Shown: positions 10,699 to 20,904 of the stretch, piece by piece
How positions within the stretch are numbered: the stretch's first letter is position 1
Layout: the number at the start of each line of letters is the position of its first letter
Origin: Neoaquamicrobium microcysteis
GTDB lineage: Bacteria > Pseudomonadota > Alphaproteobacteria > Rhizobiales > Rhizobiaceae
Assembly: GCF_008180155.1 (NCBI RefSeq)
Contig: NZ_VSZS01000068.1
Coordinates: 434,001-498,000 of the forward strand
DNA: 64,000 nucleotides
Direction: 5' to 3'
Made by a program: the position numbers and the translations under genes
Notes under the pieces: generated by a model
Seen by the model: the letters and a program-made list of their open reading frames with translations, nothing else
The model's database searches: none
What the model was told of the DNA's origin: nothing

Positions 10699-11244
10699 AT
10701 GGCCTCAGGCAAATCCGGCACCCGGCATCGCATCCTCGAAGCGGCGGCAGAGATCGCGCGCGACGCGGGTCCGGGCAACCTTTCGCTCGACGCCGTCGCC
10801 GCCAAGGCGGGCGTTTCCAAGGGCGGCCTGCTCTACCACTTCCCCAGCAAGGCGAGCCTCATGGAAGGCGTGGTCGAGATGTTCGTCGAAACCTTCGGCG
10901 AGACGCTTGCCGAGCGCGCCGCGCCGAGGAAGGACGAACCCAACAGCCTCGCCGAGACCTATCTCGACCTTTTCATCGAGGACCACGACTGCCGCAAGCC
11001 GCCGCCATCGGGCCTGCTGGCGGCTTTGGCCGAAAACCCGGAATTTCTCAAGCCCGCCGGCCGCTTCGAGCGCGACCTGCTCGACCGGATGAAGCTGAAC
11101 GCCAGCGACCCCGCCATGGCGCTGCTGGTCTTCCTGGCCGTCCAGGGCGTCCGCAGCGCCTCGCTCCTCAACCTCGACATCCTCACCGACGAGGAAGTCG
11201 ATCTGCTCGTCGCGAAGCTGAAGGCCCTGCTGGCGGGATCGTAG
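10699..11244 (+). CDS. TetR/AcrR-family repressor of the adjacent RND pump
   Basis: A 181-residue regulator. The N-terminal TetR helix-turn-helix is clear (RILEAAAEIARDAGPGNLSLDAVAAKAGVSKG followed by LLYHFPSKASLMEG), with a C-terminal ligand-binding and dimer domain of the usual size. ATG 10699 gives a normal TetR start (MASGKSGTRHRIL); earlier in-frame codons run through the promoter and operator. Divergent arrangement with an RND pump and a palindrome in the gap suggest inducible repression of the pump and itself. Confidence 0.9.
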   Translation: MASGKSGTRHRILEAAAEIARDAGPGNLSLDAVAAKAGVSKGGLLYHFPSKASLMEGVVEMFVETFGETLAERAAPRKDEPNSLAETYLDLFIEDHDCRKPPPSGLLAALAENPEFLKPAGRFERDLLDRMKLNASDPAMALLVFLAVQGVRSASLLNLDILTDEEVDLLVAKLKALLAGS

Positions 11245-11257
11245 GCGCAGCGACGCT

Positions 11258-12631
11258 TCAGCCGAACCGCCGCGTCAGCACGCCCTCGATGGCGCGGATG
11301 CCCTGCGCCTCGCCGCCGACGGGGCAATGGGGCTTTTCGACCGGGCACCAGCCGAACACGTCGAGATGCGCCCAGCTTTTGGCCTTCTCCACGAACCGGC
11401 GCAGGAACAGCGCCGCCGTCACCGCACCGGCAAAGCCGTCCGGCGTGACGTTGTTGAAGTCGGCCACCTTCGACGACAGCTTCTTGTCGTAGGGCGACCA
11501 CAGCGGCATGCGCCACAGCGGGTCGGCCACGCGCGCCGACGCGGCTGAAAGCTCGGCGGCCAGGTCCTCGTCATCGGTGAAGAAGGGCGGCAGGTCGGGA
11601 CCCAGCGCCACGCGCGCGGCACCCGTCAGCGTCGCCATGTCGATCAGAAGCTCCGGCTCTTCCTCGTCGGCCAGCGCCAGCGCGTCGGCCAGCACCAGCC
11701 GCCCCTCGGCGTCCGTGTTGCCGATCTCCACCGTCAGCCCCTTGCGGCTGGTCAGCACGTCGCCGGGCCTGAAGGCATTGCCGGCGATCGAGTTCTCCAC
11801 GGCCGGGATCAGCACGCGCAGGCGCACGTCCAGCTTGCCGGCCATAATCATCGAAGCGAGTCCAAGAACGTTTGCGGCCCCGCCCATGTCCTTCTTCATC
11901 AGCAGCATGCCCGAGGCGGGCTTGATGTCGAGCCCGCCGGTGTCGAAGCACACGCCCTTGCCCACCAGCGTCACCTTCCGTGCGTCCTTGCGGCCCCATG
12001 TCAGGTCGATCAGCCGCGGCGCTTCCGCCGAGGCGCGCCCCACCGCGTGGATCATCGGGAAGTTCTTCTTCAGCAGATCGTCACCGACGATCACCGTCAC
12101 GTTCGCCTTGTGCGCGGCGGCAAGCTTGCGCGCGGCGTCCTCCAGCGCGCCCGGCCCCATATCGCTCGTCGGCGTGTTGATGAGGTCGCGCACCAGAAAC
12201 ACGGCCTCGGCACGGCGCTCCACCGCCGCCTTGTCGACACCCTCGGGCAGCGCAAACGCGATCTCCGGCATCTCGTTCTTGCGGTAGCGCGAGAACGCAT
12301 AGCTTCCCAGCGCGAGACCCAGCGCGGCAAGGTCGGGCGCATCCGGCATCTCATGGAAGCGCCACGCGCCGTCAGGCAGTTGCCGCGCCAGCGCACCCGT
12401 CGCCAGCGGCGAGAAGCCGTCGGCGCGTTCCGGCAGGCCGAACAGCGCGCCCGCAACCTCGCCTGCCTCGCCCGGCAGCACCAGCAAACGCCCCGCCTGC
12501 CCCGCAAAGCCATTGGCCTTCGCCCATGCGCGCGCCTGCGCGCCGATGTCGATATCCGCGAAACTCTTCTTGGTCACGAGGCGCACTGCGCGCGCGTCAC
12601 GGGCGGCTTTGTCGGTCAGTTTGAGAGGCAT
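11258..12631 (-). CDS. Leucyl aminopeptidase family protein (peptidase M17)
   Basis: A 457-residue cytosolic metallo-exopeptidase. The C-terminal catalytic domain carries the M17 metal-binding elements: GKGVCFDTGGLDIKP, MKKDMGGAAN and the hallmark NTDAEGRLVLADAL. The less conserved N-terminal domain spans roughly residues 1-150. It removes N-terminal amino acids from peptides in protein and glutathione turnover. It is convergent with the TetR gene (13 bases between stops). It is the shorter 450-residue form common in alphaproteobacteria rather than classic PepA of about 500. Confidence 0.92.
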   Translation of the reverse strand: MPLKLTDKAARDARAVRLVTKKSFADIDIGAQARAWAKANGFAGQAGRLLVLPGEAGEVAGALFGLPERADGFSPLATGALARQLPDGAWRFHEMPDAPDLAALGLALGSYAFSRYRKNEMPEIAFALPEGVDKAAVERRAEAVFLVRDLINTPTSDMGPGALEDAARKLAAAHKANVTVIVGDDLLKKNFPMIHAVGRASAEAPRLIDLTWGRKDARKVTLVGKGVCFDTGGLDIKPASGMLLMKKDMGGAANVLGLASMIMAGKLDVRLRVLIPAVENSIAGNAFRPGDVLTSRKGLTVEIGNTDAEGRLVLADALALADEEEPELLIDMATLTGAARVALGPDLPPFFTDDEDLAAELSAASARVADPLWRMPLWSPYDKKLSSKVADFNNVTPDGFAGAVTAALFLRRFVEKAKSWAHLDVFGWCPVEKPHCPVGGEAQGIRAIEGVLTRRFG

Positions 12632-12739
12632 GAAGGGCTTCCCGGATGGAACAACGGCATATGGCGATCAGGCGTTCATCATTACATTCGGATGCCCCGC
12701 CGGCGCCAGCCTGCGGGGCATCACGTGTTGCAACCGTCC

Positions 12740-13594
12740 TCAGAAATCGGCACCGCCGGTGGTGGACCGCACCTCGTTTGTGATCTTGTCAGTGACCGCT
12801 TTCAGGGCGGCCTCTTCCGCCTGCTGGTTCTCCACGAAACGCTTGTGGTCGTGCATCGAGACATTGATGCGCTGGACGAGCTTGTCCGTTACCAGCCCAT
12901 CGACCCGGCCATATTCCAGCGTGACCGCAAGGATCGCGTCACACCTGCCGTTTCGGGTGCTCACCTGGAAACGGCGGAAGGCTTCGTCGAGAATAAAGTT
13001 CTCGCCTCTGTTCTGCATCGACCAGCGGCCGGGCTGGAGGTGAATACGGTTCTCGAAGGCGCTGCATCCCCGTGCTTCCTTGTCGTCGCCGGTCAGTTGC
13101 TTCCCGTCCTTGAAGAAATACGCCAGCGTCGTCTCGTCGTTCTTGGTACGGACGATGCTCGGCTCGCCGTACTTCGCGCGGACGTTCTCCAGCGTCTGCT
13201 CGGTGTCGGCTTCCTTGCCCTTCGCAAAGAAGCTGACCCGGCTGGCGTAGAAAAGCTCTTCTCCGCTCAGATGGCTCGAGAAGCCGGCGGCCAGCAGGTC
13301 GATGCTGCTGCGGCTGCCGAAAGCTTCCGGCGAACTGCCCCATGCCGAGGACAGAAACACCGTCTCGTCACGCTGGAATCTGGAATTGACCTTCGCCGTC
13401 GTCGCACCTTCCCGCTCGCTCTGCGCCGAGATCATTTCCAACGCCGTCGCGCTGTGCATACCGCTGGTGAGGCCGCTTACATCGGCGGCGTAGCCCTGCG
13501 GAAAACTGCTCGCGTGGACCTGCGTCGACCCGACGGCGATGGCCACCGCAATCGCTGCGGCAGGCAAATTCGTAAACTGAGAACGGAAAGTCAC
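12740..13594 (-). CDS. Secreted protein of unknown function
   Basis: I do not recognise a family. From the GTG at 13594 (AGGGG eight bases upstream) it encodes 284 residues with a signal peptide: TFRSQF, a hydrophobic stretch LPAAAIAVAIAVG, then a probable cut after STQVHA. A GTG at 13618 would add eight residues. The mature part is mixed alpha/beta in appearance, with only two cysteines (GCSAF, GRCDAI) about 45 residues apart that could form a disulfide, plus a charged C-terminal helix (KRFVENQQAEEAALKAV). It is divergent from tadD, with 240 bases between them. Confidence 0.75.
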   Translation of the reverse strand: MTFRSQFTNLPAAAIAVAIAVGSTQVHASSFPQGYAADVSGLTSGMHSATALEMISAQSEREGATTAKVNSRFQRDETVFLSSAWGSSPEAFGSRSSIDLLAAGFSSHLSGEELFYASRVSFFAKGKEADTEQTLENVRAKYGEPSIVRTKNDETTLAYFFKDGKQLTGDDKEARGCSAFENRIHLQPGRWSMQNRGENFILDEAFRRFQVSTRNGRCDAILAVTLEYGRVDGLVTDKLVQRINVSMHDHKRFVENQQAEEAALKAVTDKITNEVRSTTGGADF

Positions 13595-13748
13595 GTGTTC
13601 AACCCCTGATTGGTTCACCCAAACTATGCGTGCATAGACACCCCGTCCTAGAAGGTCGGACCTTAAGGTTTCGTGTGATCTGCCGCTCGCCTTTTAGCCA
13701 GAACGCAATCTTGGGTTGGTGCCCACACCGCTGGGCGCGATTGCCGCC

Positions 13749-13763
13749 TTAACCCTCCGTTAG
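13749..13763 (+). promoter_or_regulatory. CtrA-like box upstream of tadD
   Basis: TTAA-N7-TTAG, one mismatch from the CtrA consensus TTAA-N7-TTAA, lies 72 bases before the tadD start. It is embedded in a perfect 8-5-8 palindrome (13749-13756 and 13762-13769). The same TTAACCCT left half precedes the cpaB and 60.4 kb pilus genes. CtrA binding is inferred from the consensus known in Caulobacter. Confidence 0.55.
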
Positions 13764-13834
13764 GGTTAACAGACTATTGCTCGTCTCCGAATCCATACCT
13801 TCAGGCCGGACAGTTAAAGGGAGACCGGGCGCCG

Positions 13835-14647
13835 ATGTTGATCAACCGCGACACGAACGCGACGGGAAAACGCATCTGCGGCGCAACCGTCGCCCTCATC
13901 GCCGCGCTCGCCCTCGCCGGCTGCGCCAAGAGCCAGCTCACCACGGGTTCGATCAGCCGCGACACGGGCGCGCCGGTCGCCAACATGTCGTCGCAGCAGC
14001 TTGCCTCTCAGGCCGATTCGCTGGGCAAGGCCTATACGCGCAACCCCAAGGACATGAACGTGGCGATGAGCTACGCGTCGGTGCTTCAGATGAACGGCCG
14101 CACCGACCAGTCGCTGGCCGTCATGCGCAAGCTCGCCATCGACTACCCGCGCGAGCGGCAGGTGCTGGCCGCCTACGGCAAGGCACTGGCCTCGGCCGGC
14201 GAGCTGGAGCCCGCGCTCGACGCCGTGCGCCGCGCCCAGACGCCCGAATATCCAGACTGGAAGCTCGTCTCGGCCGAAGCCGCCATCCTCGACCAGCTCG
14301 GCAAGTCCGCTGAGGCCCGCGCGCTCTACCGCCGCGCGCTCGACATGAAGCCCGGCGAGCCGTCCATCCTGTCCAATCTGGGCATGTCGCACGTGCTGGA
14401 AGGCGACCTCAAGACGGCCGAGACCTATATGCGGCAGGCATCCGAGGCGCCGGGCGCGGACAGCCGCGTGCGCCAGAACCTCGCCCTCGTCGTCGGCCTT
14501 CAGGGCCGCTTCCAGGAGGCCGAGCAGATCGCCACCCGCGAGCTTTCGCCTGAGCAGGCGCAGGCCAACGTCGCCTATCTGCGCTCCATGCTCGCCCAGC
14601 AGAACGCGTGGAGCCAGCTTCGCGACGAGGAAACCAACACGAACTGA
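13835..14647 (+). CDS. tadD: TadD, TPR lipoprotein (pilotin) of the Tad/Cpa pilus
   Basis: A 270-residue lipoprotein. A signal peptide with lipobox (ALALAGC, Cys30) is followed by about four tetratricopeptide repeats (for example AMSYASVLQMNGRTDQSLAVM and PSILSNLGMSHVLEGDLKTAE). In Tad systems TadD is an outer-membrane-anchored pilotin that helps the secretin assemble. It usually lies next to tadC, but here tadC is 41 kb away on the same strand. A CtrA-like box in its promoter ties it to the other pilus genes in the window. Confidence 0.88.
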   Translation: MLINRDTNATGKRICGATVALIAALALAGCAKSQLTTGSISRDTGAPVANMSSQQLASQADSLGKAYTRNPKDMNVAMSYASVLQMNGRTDQSLAVMRKLAIDYPRERQVLAAYGKALASAGELEPALDAVRRAQTPEYPDWKLVSAEAAILDQLGKSAEARALYRRALDMKPGEPSILSNLGMSHVLEGDLKTAETYMRQASEAPGADSRVRQNLALVVGLQGRFQEAEQIATRELSPEQAQANVAYLRSMLAQQNAWSQLRDEETNTN

Positions 14648-14775
14648 CCGGCCGTAACGGTCTCTTAATGCTGCATTGCACAAAGCGCATGGAAGCCATG
14701 TAAAATCAGGGCTACCGCTACGACATCGGGCCACCTATCTGTGTTGCATCGCACAACGCGAAAGAGGCAACAACG

Positions 14776-14940
14776 ATGTCCAAGAGATCATTCACCCGGG
14801 GAATCGGCGAATTCTTCGATATTTTCGGCAGCGCGATCGCCGTTTCGGCCGCCACGCGCGAACACCGCGCCCCGCGCGATGCCGACCTGCAGCGGCTGGG
14901 TATCGACCCGGTCCAGTTCCGCGAGATCAAGCGCTTCTAG
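14776..14940 (+). CDS. Small conserved-type protein of 54 residues, function unknown
   Basis: A short frame from ATG 14776 to TAG 14938-14940 begins MSKRSFTRGIGEFFDIFG. It has a mildly hydrophobic centre (GSAIAVSAATREHR) and ends with a basic-acidic tail (LGIDPVQFREIKRF). AGAGG lies eight bases upstream of the start, a good ribosome site. Codon usage matches the neighbours. Its layout resembles the short basic proteins common in rhizobia, but I can assign no function. It is separated from tadD by 128 bases, so it may have its own promoter. Confidence 0.7.
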   Translation: MSKRSFTRGIGEFFDIFGSAIAVSAATREHRAPRDADLQRLGIDPVQFREIKRF

Positions 14941-15095
14941 CGTTCGGTCTGTTCCGGCTTCCATCGAAAGTGCTGGATCGTCTTTGGCGCCCGCAAGGGT
15001 GTGTGGACATCTAGCGACCGCAGGCGGCGTCGATCGGCCTTGAGCCTCGAACGCGTCGCCTGACGGTCAGGCGGGCATCTTGCCCGCACAAGCAG

Positions 15096-15133
15096 CCGGC
15101 CCGTCTCCCGCAGGGGTGAGACGGGCCGGTTTT
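15096..15133 (+). terminator. Strong rho-independent terminator after the 54-residue gene
   Basis: A perfect 12-base stem (15096-15107 with 15118-15129) closes a 10-base loop and is followed by TTTT. It is oriented for the plus strand and lies 155 bases beyond the small gene's stop. The transcript would therefore carry a long 3' tail, or the stretch 14941-15133 could be a small RNA. Confidence 0.8.
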
Positions 15134-15155
15134 GCTTGTTCAGCCTTACGGCTTC

Positions 15156-15854
15156 TCAATCCCGCAAAAACGTCAGGTACGCCGGCCTGCGCCCCTCGCG
15201 CATCGCCTTGGCCTCGTAGCGCGTGCCGGGCCACGCCTCGTAGGGCGTATGCCAGTCGAGCGGCGAATGCGCCTGCCATGCGAAGGCCCGATGTGCGCGG
15301 CACGCCAGCAGCGTCCAGTTCACATAGGTGTCGATGTCGGAAGCGAAGCGGAAGCGTGCGCCCGGCTTCAGCACGCGCGCGAACCGGTCGAGGTTGACGG
15401 CGCTGACGAAGCGCCGCTTCCAGTGCCGCTTCTTCGGCCACGGATCGGGATAGAACAGGTCGATCCCGTCCAGCGAGGCCTCCGGCAGCCAGTCGAGCAG
15501 CCGCGTCGCGTCGTCGTCGTGCAGGCGCAGGTTGGGGCGCGGCTCGGCGTCCAGTTGCGCCACCAGCTTCGCCATGCCGTTGACGAAGGGCTCCACGCCG
15601 ATGAAGCCGGTGCCGGGAAAGCGCCCCGTCTCGTGATGCAGGTGCTCGCCGCCGCCAAACCCGATCTCCAGCCTCACGCCGTCCACCGGCACGGCAAAAA
15701 GCGTCTTCAGGTCGATTGGGGCGGGTGCGTCGAGGTCCAGCTTCAGCGCCGGCAGCAGGCGCGCCATCGCATCCGCCTGCGCAGAGCGCAGCGTCTTGCC
15801 GTGGCGGCGGCCGAAGAAGGCCTCCGTCGCGCGCGTGCGCCGCTCTTCAGCCAT
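15156..15854 (-). CDS. trmB: tRNA (guanine-N7-)-methyltransferase TrmB
   Basis: A 232-residue class I methyltransferase that makes m7G46 in tRNA variable loops. The SAM-binding motif is [10 protein letters not shown], and the TrmB signatures [13 protein letters not shown] and [19 protein letters not shown] are present. I start at ATG 15854 (MAEERR) because GGAG lies eight bases upstream; an in-frame ATG at 15875 is less well placed. It follows metK by 62 bases on the same strand, the usual Hyphomicrobiales order. Confidence 0.93.
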   Translation of the reverse strand: MAEERRTRATEAFFGRRHGKTLRSAQADAMARLLPALKLDLDAPAPIDLKTLFAVPVDGVRLEIGFGGGEHLHHETGRFPGTGFIGVEPFVNGMAKLVAQLDAEPRPNLRLHDDDATRLLDWLPEASLDGIDLFYPDPWPKKRHWKRRFVSAVNLDRFARVLKPGARFRFASDIDTYVNWTLLACRAHRAFAWQAHSPLDWHTPYEAWPGTRYEAKAMREGRRPAYLTFLRD

Positions 15855-15916
15855 CCTCGATACTCCGTATTGCAACGGGCGGCCCGAAGGCCGCCCCTCA
15901 TGCCTTGTAGCCGCGA

Positions 15917-17161
<1,245 letters not shown>

Positions 17162-17180
17162 GGGTATCCCCTCTTGAAAG

Positions 17181-17202
17181 AAAAAGCCGGAACTATCCGG
17201 CT
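17181..17202 (-). promoter_or_regulatory. Terminator-like hairpin in the metK leader
   Basis: On the minus strand a perfect 7-base stem (AGCCGGA/TCCGGCT, loop of four) is followed by a five-T tract and then by the metK ribosome site 15-20 bases later. Its position inside the leader suggests attenuation of metK. It could instead simply end upstream XRE transcription. No known SAM-sensing fold was recognised. Confidence 0.6.
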
Positions 17203-17215
17203 CAGGCGGCAATTT

Positions 17216-17243
17216 GTTATCTGTGCGCGCCTTGCCCCGTCAA
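17216..17243 (-). promoter_or_regulatory. Probable sigma-70-type promoter for metK
   Basis: On the minus strand TTGACG (17243-17238) and GATAAC (17221-17216) are separated by 16 bases. The CTTGAC -35 is typical of rhizobial housekeeping promoters. The transcript would start just before the leader hairpin. Confidence 0.45.
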
Positions 17244-17267
17244 GCAAACAAACGCATGCGTCGCCAT

Positions 17268-17289
17268 GCGCATATGGAATTATATGCGC
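17268..17289. promoter_or_regulatory. Perfect palindrome between the XRE gene and metK
   Basis: An 8-6-8 inverted repeat, GCGCATAT-N6-ATATGCGC, lies 25-46 bases upstream of the metK -35 element. It is a plausible operator, for instance for the adjacent XRE protein, but nothing in the sequence proves which protein binds. Confidence 0.4.
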
Positions 17290-17329
17290 TTGACCCCACA
17301 CCGTGGTCGGTCGGTGGATTTGTGTTGGC

Positions 17330-17734
17330 TCAGTCTTCGTCGGCCAGCGCGCGCACCAGATCGATGATCCTGCTCCTGACCTTCGGGTCGGAAATCCGCA
17401 CGAAGGCGCGGTTGAGCCGCAGCCCCTCCGTACTGGACAGGAAATCGACCACGTAGGTCGTCGCGCTTTCTTCCGAGAGCCCTTCGACCTTGGCTCCGCC
17501 CGGCGCATCCTCGAAGAAGAAGGCCACCGGCACTTCGAGGATGGAGGCGATGGCCTGAAGCCTGCTCGCGCCCACGCGATTGGTGCCCTTCTCGTATTTC
17601 TGGATTTGCTGGAAGGTGATGCCGAGGTTCTCCCCCAGCCTCTCCTGGCTCATGCCCAGCATGTTTCTGCGCAAACGGATGCGGCCACCGACATGGATGT
17701 CGATCGGGTTGGGTTTCTTCTTGTTTTCCAACAT
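17330..17734 (-). CDS. XRE-family helix-turn-helix regulator
   Basis: A 134-residue protein. Residues about 13-70 form a Cro/C1-type HTH (GGRIRLRRNMLGMSQERLGENLGITFQQIQKYEKG). The C-terminus is a short acidic domain (VDFLSSTEGLRLNRAFVRI, then RSRIIDLVRALADED) seen in a family of rhizobial regulators. A purine-rich ribosome site (GAGGAAA) precedes ATG 17734. It sits between lnt and metK, its usual place in Hyphomicrobiales. The target is unknown. Confidence 0.9.
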   Translation of the reverse strand: MLENKKKPNPIDIHVGGRIRLRRNMLGMSQERLGENLGITFQQIQKYEKGTNRVGASRLQAIASILEVPVAFFFEDAPGGAKVEGLSEESATTYVVDFLSSTEGLRLNRAFVRISDPKVRSRIIDLVRALADED

Positions 17735-17851
17735 TTCTTTCCTCGCCGCTGCCAGTCAAGGCTGCTCTTCTGTCAATCCTTCACCGGGACGGTTTGGCTG
17801 GTTCCCCCATCGACCCAGCATTTGCGAATCCCTCGGCATACGGCGCGTACA

Positions 17852-19462
17852 CTATGAATCTCTAATATACCTACTGTCAATCGGCTCCCGAGCAGCAATC
17901 AGGCTGATCGTCGCAGCCCAAAGGCCGAAGATCGCGAGCAACGCGAGCCCGACCAGATGAGGAGCCGCAATTGCGGCGATCTTCTGGCGCGGCACGGCCA
18001 CGTCCAGCACGCCCACCGCGTCGATCGCGAAGGCGTCGACGATGCGGCCATAGGCGTCCACAACGCCCGAGATGCCGTTGTTGGCGGCGCGCACCAGCGG
18101 CCGTCCGGCTTCCACCGCGCGGATCTGCGCCTGCCTGAAATGCTGGTAGGGGCCGGGCGTGTCGCCGAACCAGGCGTCGTTGGTCACGTTGAGGATCAGG
18201 TCGGCGTCGGCATCGCCATTGCCCGCGATGCCGGGAAAGATGATCTCGTAGCAGATGAAGGGCAGCGCGCGCACGCCGTTCACCGTCTCTATGGCGCGGC
18301 GCGGCCCGCCGGGCGAGAAGGCCGATACCGACTGCACCAGCTGCCGCATGCCCAGCCTGCCCAGCAGATCCGACATAGGCAGGTATTCGCCGAACGGCAC
18401 CAGCCGCACCTTGTCGACCGCGTCGTAGGTCTCGCCCTCGGCGTTGATGGCCACGACGGCGTTGTAGTAGCGGCCGGACGATCCCTGGCTTTCGCCCTCC
18501 ACGCGCACCGCGCCGACCAGCAGCACCTGCCCCTCCTGCACAAGCTCGCCCAGCGCCACCAGCGCGTCGGCCCGCTCGGTCAGGATGAAGGGCACCGACG
18601 TTTCCGGCCACACGATCATGTCGGGCTGCGGCGCGCCATCCGCCGGCGGCCGGGCGGAAAGGTCGAGATAGGTGGCGAAGATGCGGTCGCGCACCGTGTT
18701 GTCCCACTTCTCGCTCTGGTCGATCGAGGGCTGAACGACGCGCACGTTGACGAGGTCTTCCGTGGTCTCCGGCGCCGACGAAAGCCGCCACGCGCCGTAG
18801 CCGACATGCGCGGCGACGAGCGCCAGCGCCATCGCCAGCCCGGCGCGCCTGCCCCGGCGCGCGGCCAGCAGCGCCGGCATCGCGAAGACGAAGACCGCCA
18901 GCGCGTTCATGCCGGCCATGCCGACCACGCCCACAGACTGCATCAGCAGCGGCACGGGCATCGCCGCCTGGCCGATGGCGTTCCACGGAAAGCCGGTCAA
19001 CACGAAGGTGCGCAACCATTCGACGAGGCCGAAGGCGAAGGCGAGCGCGGCGATCCGCGCGATGCCGTCGCTCCACAAGAGCCGCGCGATGAGGGTCGCG
19101 ACGCCGTAGAACACGGCCAGCAGTGCAGGCAGCCCGAAGACGGCGAAAGGCAGCGCCCAGGCGAACAGCTCGGCTTCCACCAGAAGCGCGTTGCCGGTCC
19201 ACCACAGCCCTGCGAGGAAATAGCCGAAGCCGAACCACCAGCCGATCATGAACGGGCGCAGCATGCGGCGCAAAAGCCGCTCGCCGACGGGGCTTGCGGC
19301 GCCGTCGAGCAGCCATACCAGCACCGGGAAGGCTATCAGGCAGGCGGCGAAGAAGTCGAAGGGCGGCTGGCCAAGCGCAGCAACCGCGCCGGCAATAAAT
19401 GCGGCTCCGGCCCTGCGCCATCCCCACAGCAATATGATCTTGCCGGCAAGGCGCTCCATCAA
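17852..19462 (-). CDS. lnt: Apolipoprotein N-acyltransferase
   Basis: A 536-residue inner-membrane enzyme that adds the third acyl chain to lipoproteins. The N-terminal half has about six to eight membrane segments. The C-terminal half is a nitrilase-type domain with the catalytic triad visible as Glu in WPETSVPF, Lys in [13 protein letters not shown] and Cys in ICYEIIFP. A final membrane helix follows. Two ATGs (19462, 19459) make the start uncertain by one residue. Its usual upstream neighbour corC lies 36.7 kb away at 56196. Confidence 0.93.
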   Translation of the reverse strand: MMERLAGKIILLWGWRRAGAAFIAGAVAALGQPPFDFFAACLIAFPVLVWLLDGAASPVGERLLRRMLRPFMIGWWFGFGYFLAGLWWTGNALLVEAELFAWALPFAVFGLPALLAVFYGVATLIARLLWSDGIARIAALAFAFGLVEWLRTFVLTGFPWNAIGQAAMPVPLLMQSVGVVGMAGMNALAVFVFAMPALLAARRGRRAGLAMALALVAAHVGYGAWRLSSAPETTEDLVNVRVVQPSIDQSEKWDNTVRDRIFATYLDLSARPPADGAPQPDMIVWPETSVPFILTERADALVALGELVQEGQVLLVGAVRVEGESQGSSGRYYNAVVAINAEGETYDAVDKVRLVPFGEYLPMSDLLGRLGMRQLVQSVSAFSPGGPRRAIETVNGVRALPFICYEIIFPGIAGNGDADADLILNVTNDAWFGDTPGPYQHFRQAQIRAVEAGRPLVRAANNGISGVVDAYGRIVDAFAIDAVGVLDVAVPRQKIAAIAAPHLVGLALLAIFGLWAATISLIAAREPIDSRYIRDS

Positions 19463-19543
19463 GTCCCCGGAATAGCGCGAATCAATACCAGAGACGTTCT
19501 ATCAGGCGGGTGTTTCGGCTCCAAATCCAACCTTGCACCGGCC

Positions 19544-20446
19544 TCACGCCGCCAGCTTTGCTGCAGCCTTGCGCATCCGCCTGCGCAGCCCGTCCGGCCG
19601 GCTTTGAAGCAACTTCTTCGCCTGCGGCAGCGCCGCGGCGGCAAGCGCCTTCGCCTCCTTCTTCAGGAGCCTGTCGAAGGCGCGCGTATCGAGGTCGGCC
19701 GGCGGGCCGAGCGTGCCCCGCGCCACCGCTTCGCGCATCACGTGGATGTCGTTGAGCTCGCCCAGACGCTCGCCCAGCGCCTCCACCGCCTCGCGCCTTT
19801 GGCCCACGCCGCGCAGGCCGAACGCCCGCAGCAGGCCCAGCTGCGCCCAATGCGCCTTCACCGCCTTGCGCAGTTCGTGGAAATCTTCCGCCTCGCCGTC
19901 CTTGCCTGCGGCCTCCAGCGCCTTCTTCCAGTGGCGCAGCGTCCGCTCCATGCCTTCGGCCAGCACCGCGTCGTCCGAAAGCTTCTCGTCGAACGCCAGT
20001 CCCCGCAGTTCGTCGCGCGCCTCGATGCACAAAGCGCTCGCCTCGCCGCGCGCTTCGTCCAGTCCGGCCCCGGCCTGCGCGCATCGCGCCAGAAGGTGGC
20101 ACCGTATCTCGCCCAGCCTGCAATCGACGATCCTGTCCGGATGGGCCGCGATCAGGCGCTCCAGCGTCTCGACGGCGGCGGTCGCCTCCCGCGAGCCTGC
20201 GATCGCGCGCGCGGCATCGCGAAACCGGTGCTCCTGCACCTTCAGCGACTTCGGCTCCGCGGCACGCACCAGCCGCAGCAGCGCGCGCAGCTTCTTGAGC
20301 GCCTTGCGCGCCTCGTGCAGGCCCCGCCGGTGGTCGGCAGCATTCAGATGCACGGCCACCGCGTCGCACGTCTCCTCCACGATGCGCCCGAACTCGTCGC
20401 GCAGCTTGCGTGCCGGGTCGATGCGGAAGGCGGGTGCGGGCTTCAC
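19544..20446 (-). CDS. CHAD domain protein
   Basis: A 300-residue helical protein with the CHAD repeats, rich in conserved His, Arg and Lys: GLHEARKALKKLRALLRLVR near the N-terminus and DFHELRKAVKAHWAQLGLLRAFG in the second half. CHAD domains bind polyphosphate. The start is GTG 20446, which overlaps the stop of the upstream CYTH gene (GTGA), with GAGGGG six bases before it. It is co-expressed with the CYTH triphosphatase; in enterobacteria the two are fused in one protein (YgiF). Confidence 0.88.
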   Translation of the reverse strand: MKPAPAFRIDPARKLRDEFGRIVEETCDAVAVHLNAADHRRGLHEARKALKKLRALLRLVRAAEPKSLKVQEHRFRDAARAIAGSREATAAVETLERLIAAHPDRIVDCRLGEIRCHLLARCAQAGAGLDEARGEASALCIEARDELRGLAFDEKLSDDAVLAEGMERTLRHWKKALEAAGKDGEAEDFHELRKAVKAHWAQLGLLRAFGLRGVGQRREAVEALGERLGELNDIHVMREAVARGTLGPPADLDTRAFDRLLKKEAKALAAAALPQAKKLLQSRPDGLRRRMRKAAAKLAA

Positions 20447-20904
20447 CGCAGCCCCCTCAGGGCGAGCGAGAGGTTGTAGAACCCCTCCTCGCCCGTCACC
20501 TCGCGCCCCAGCCATGCGGGCAACTCGTCGTCGGCCACCTCGTCCGCCGTCTCCAGCTCGGCGATCACCAGCCCGTCCAGCGCGCCGGCGAAGCTGTCGA
20601 CCTCGTAGACCCGCCCGCGATGGACCACCTCGCGCCGGGTCTTGTCGATCACGTTGCCGATGGCGAAGCGTTGCATGTCGCGCGCGTCTTCCACCGGTAT
20701 CGCATATTCGAACTCGTCGCGCTCCCGCGCCGCGCCGCCGAACTTCACGGTCAGCTTCGCCTTCGCGTCGTCGGCAATCCGCACCCGCACCGAGCGCGCC
20801 TCGCCGGTGGCTACGTAGAACTGGGTGATGGCCACGCCCGCGCCCGCATCGGCGCGCCAGGCGGAGCCGTTCACCAGAAACTTGCGCTCGATCTCCTTGG
20901 CCAT
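20443..20904 (-). CDS. CYTH domain protein (inorganic triphosphatase-like)
   Basis: A 153-residue triphosphate tunnel metalloenzyme. The signature MAKEIERKFLV opens the protein (ExExK motif). It is followed by tunnel strands with alternating charged residues (SVRVRIADD, AKLTVKFGG, EFEYAIP, RREVVHRGRVYEVDSF, LVIAELE). ATG 20904 starts exactly at the motif. Such enzymes hydrolyse inorganic triphosphate or related substrates. Coupling to CHAD by a four-base overlap suggests a joint role with polyphosphate. Confidence 0.9.
   Translation of the reverse strand: MAKEIERKFLVNGSAWRADAGAGVAITQFYVATGEARSVRVRIADDAKAKLTVKFGGAARERDEFEYAIPVEDARDMQRFAIGNVIDKTRREVVHRGRVYEVDSFAGALDGLVIAELETADEVADDELPAWLGREVTGEEGFYNLSLALRGLR

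Noticed and set aside
17957-20479. An 840-codon open frame on the plus strand
   Set aside because: It is antisense to lnt and the CHAD gene and shows no domain; both minus-strand genes have clear family motifs.
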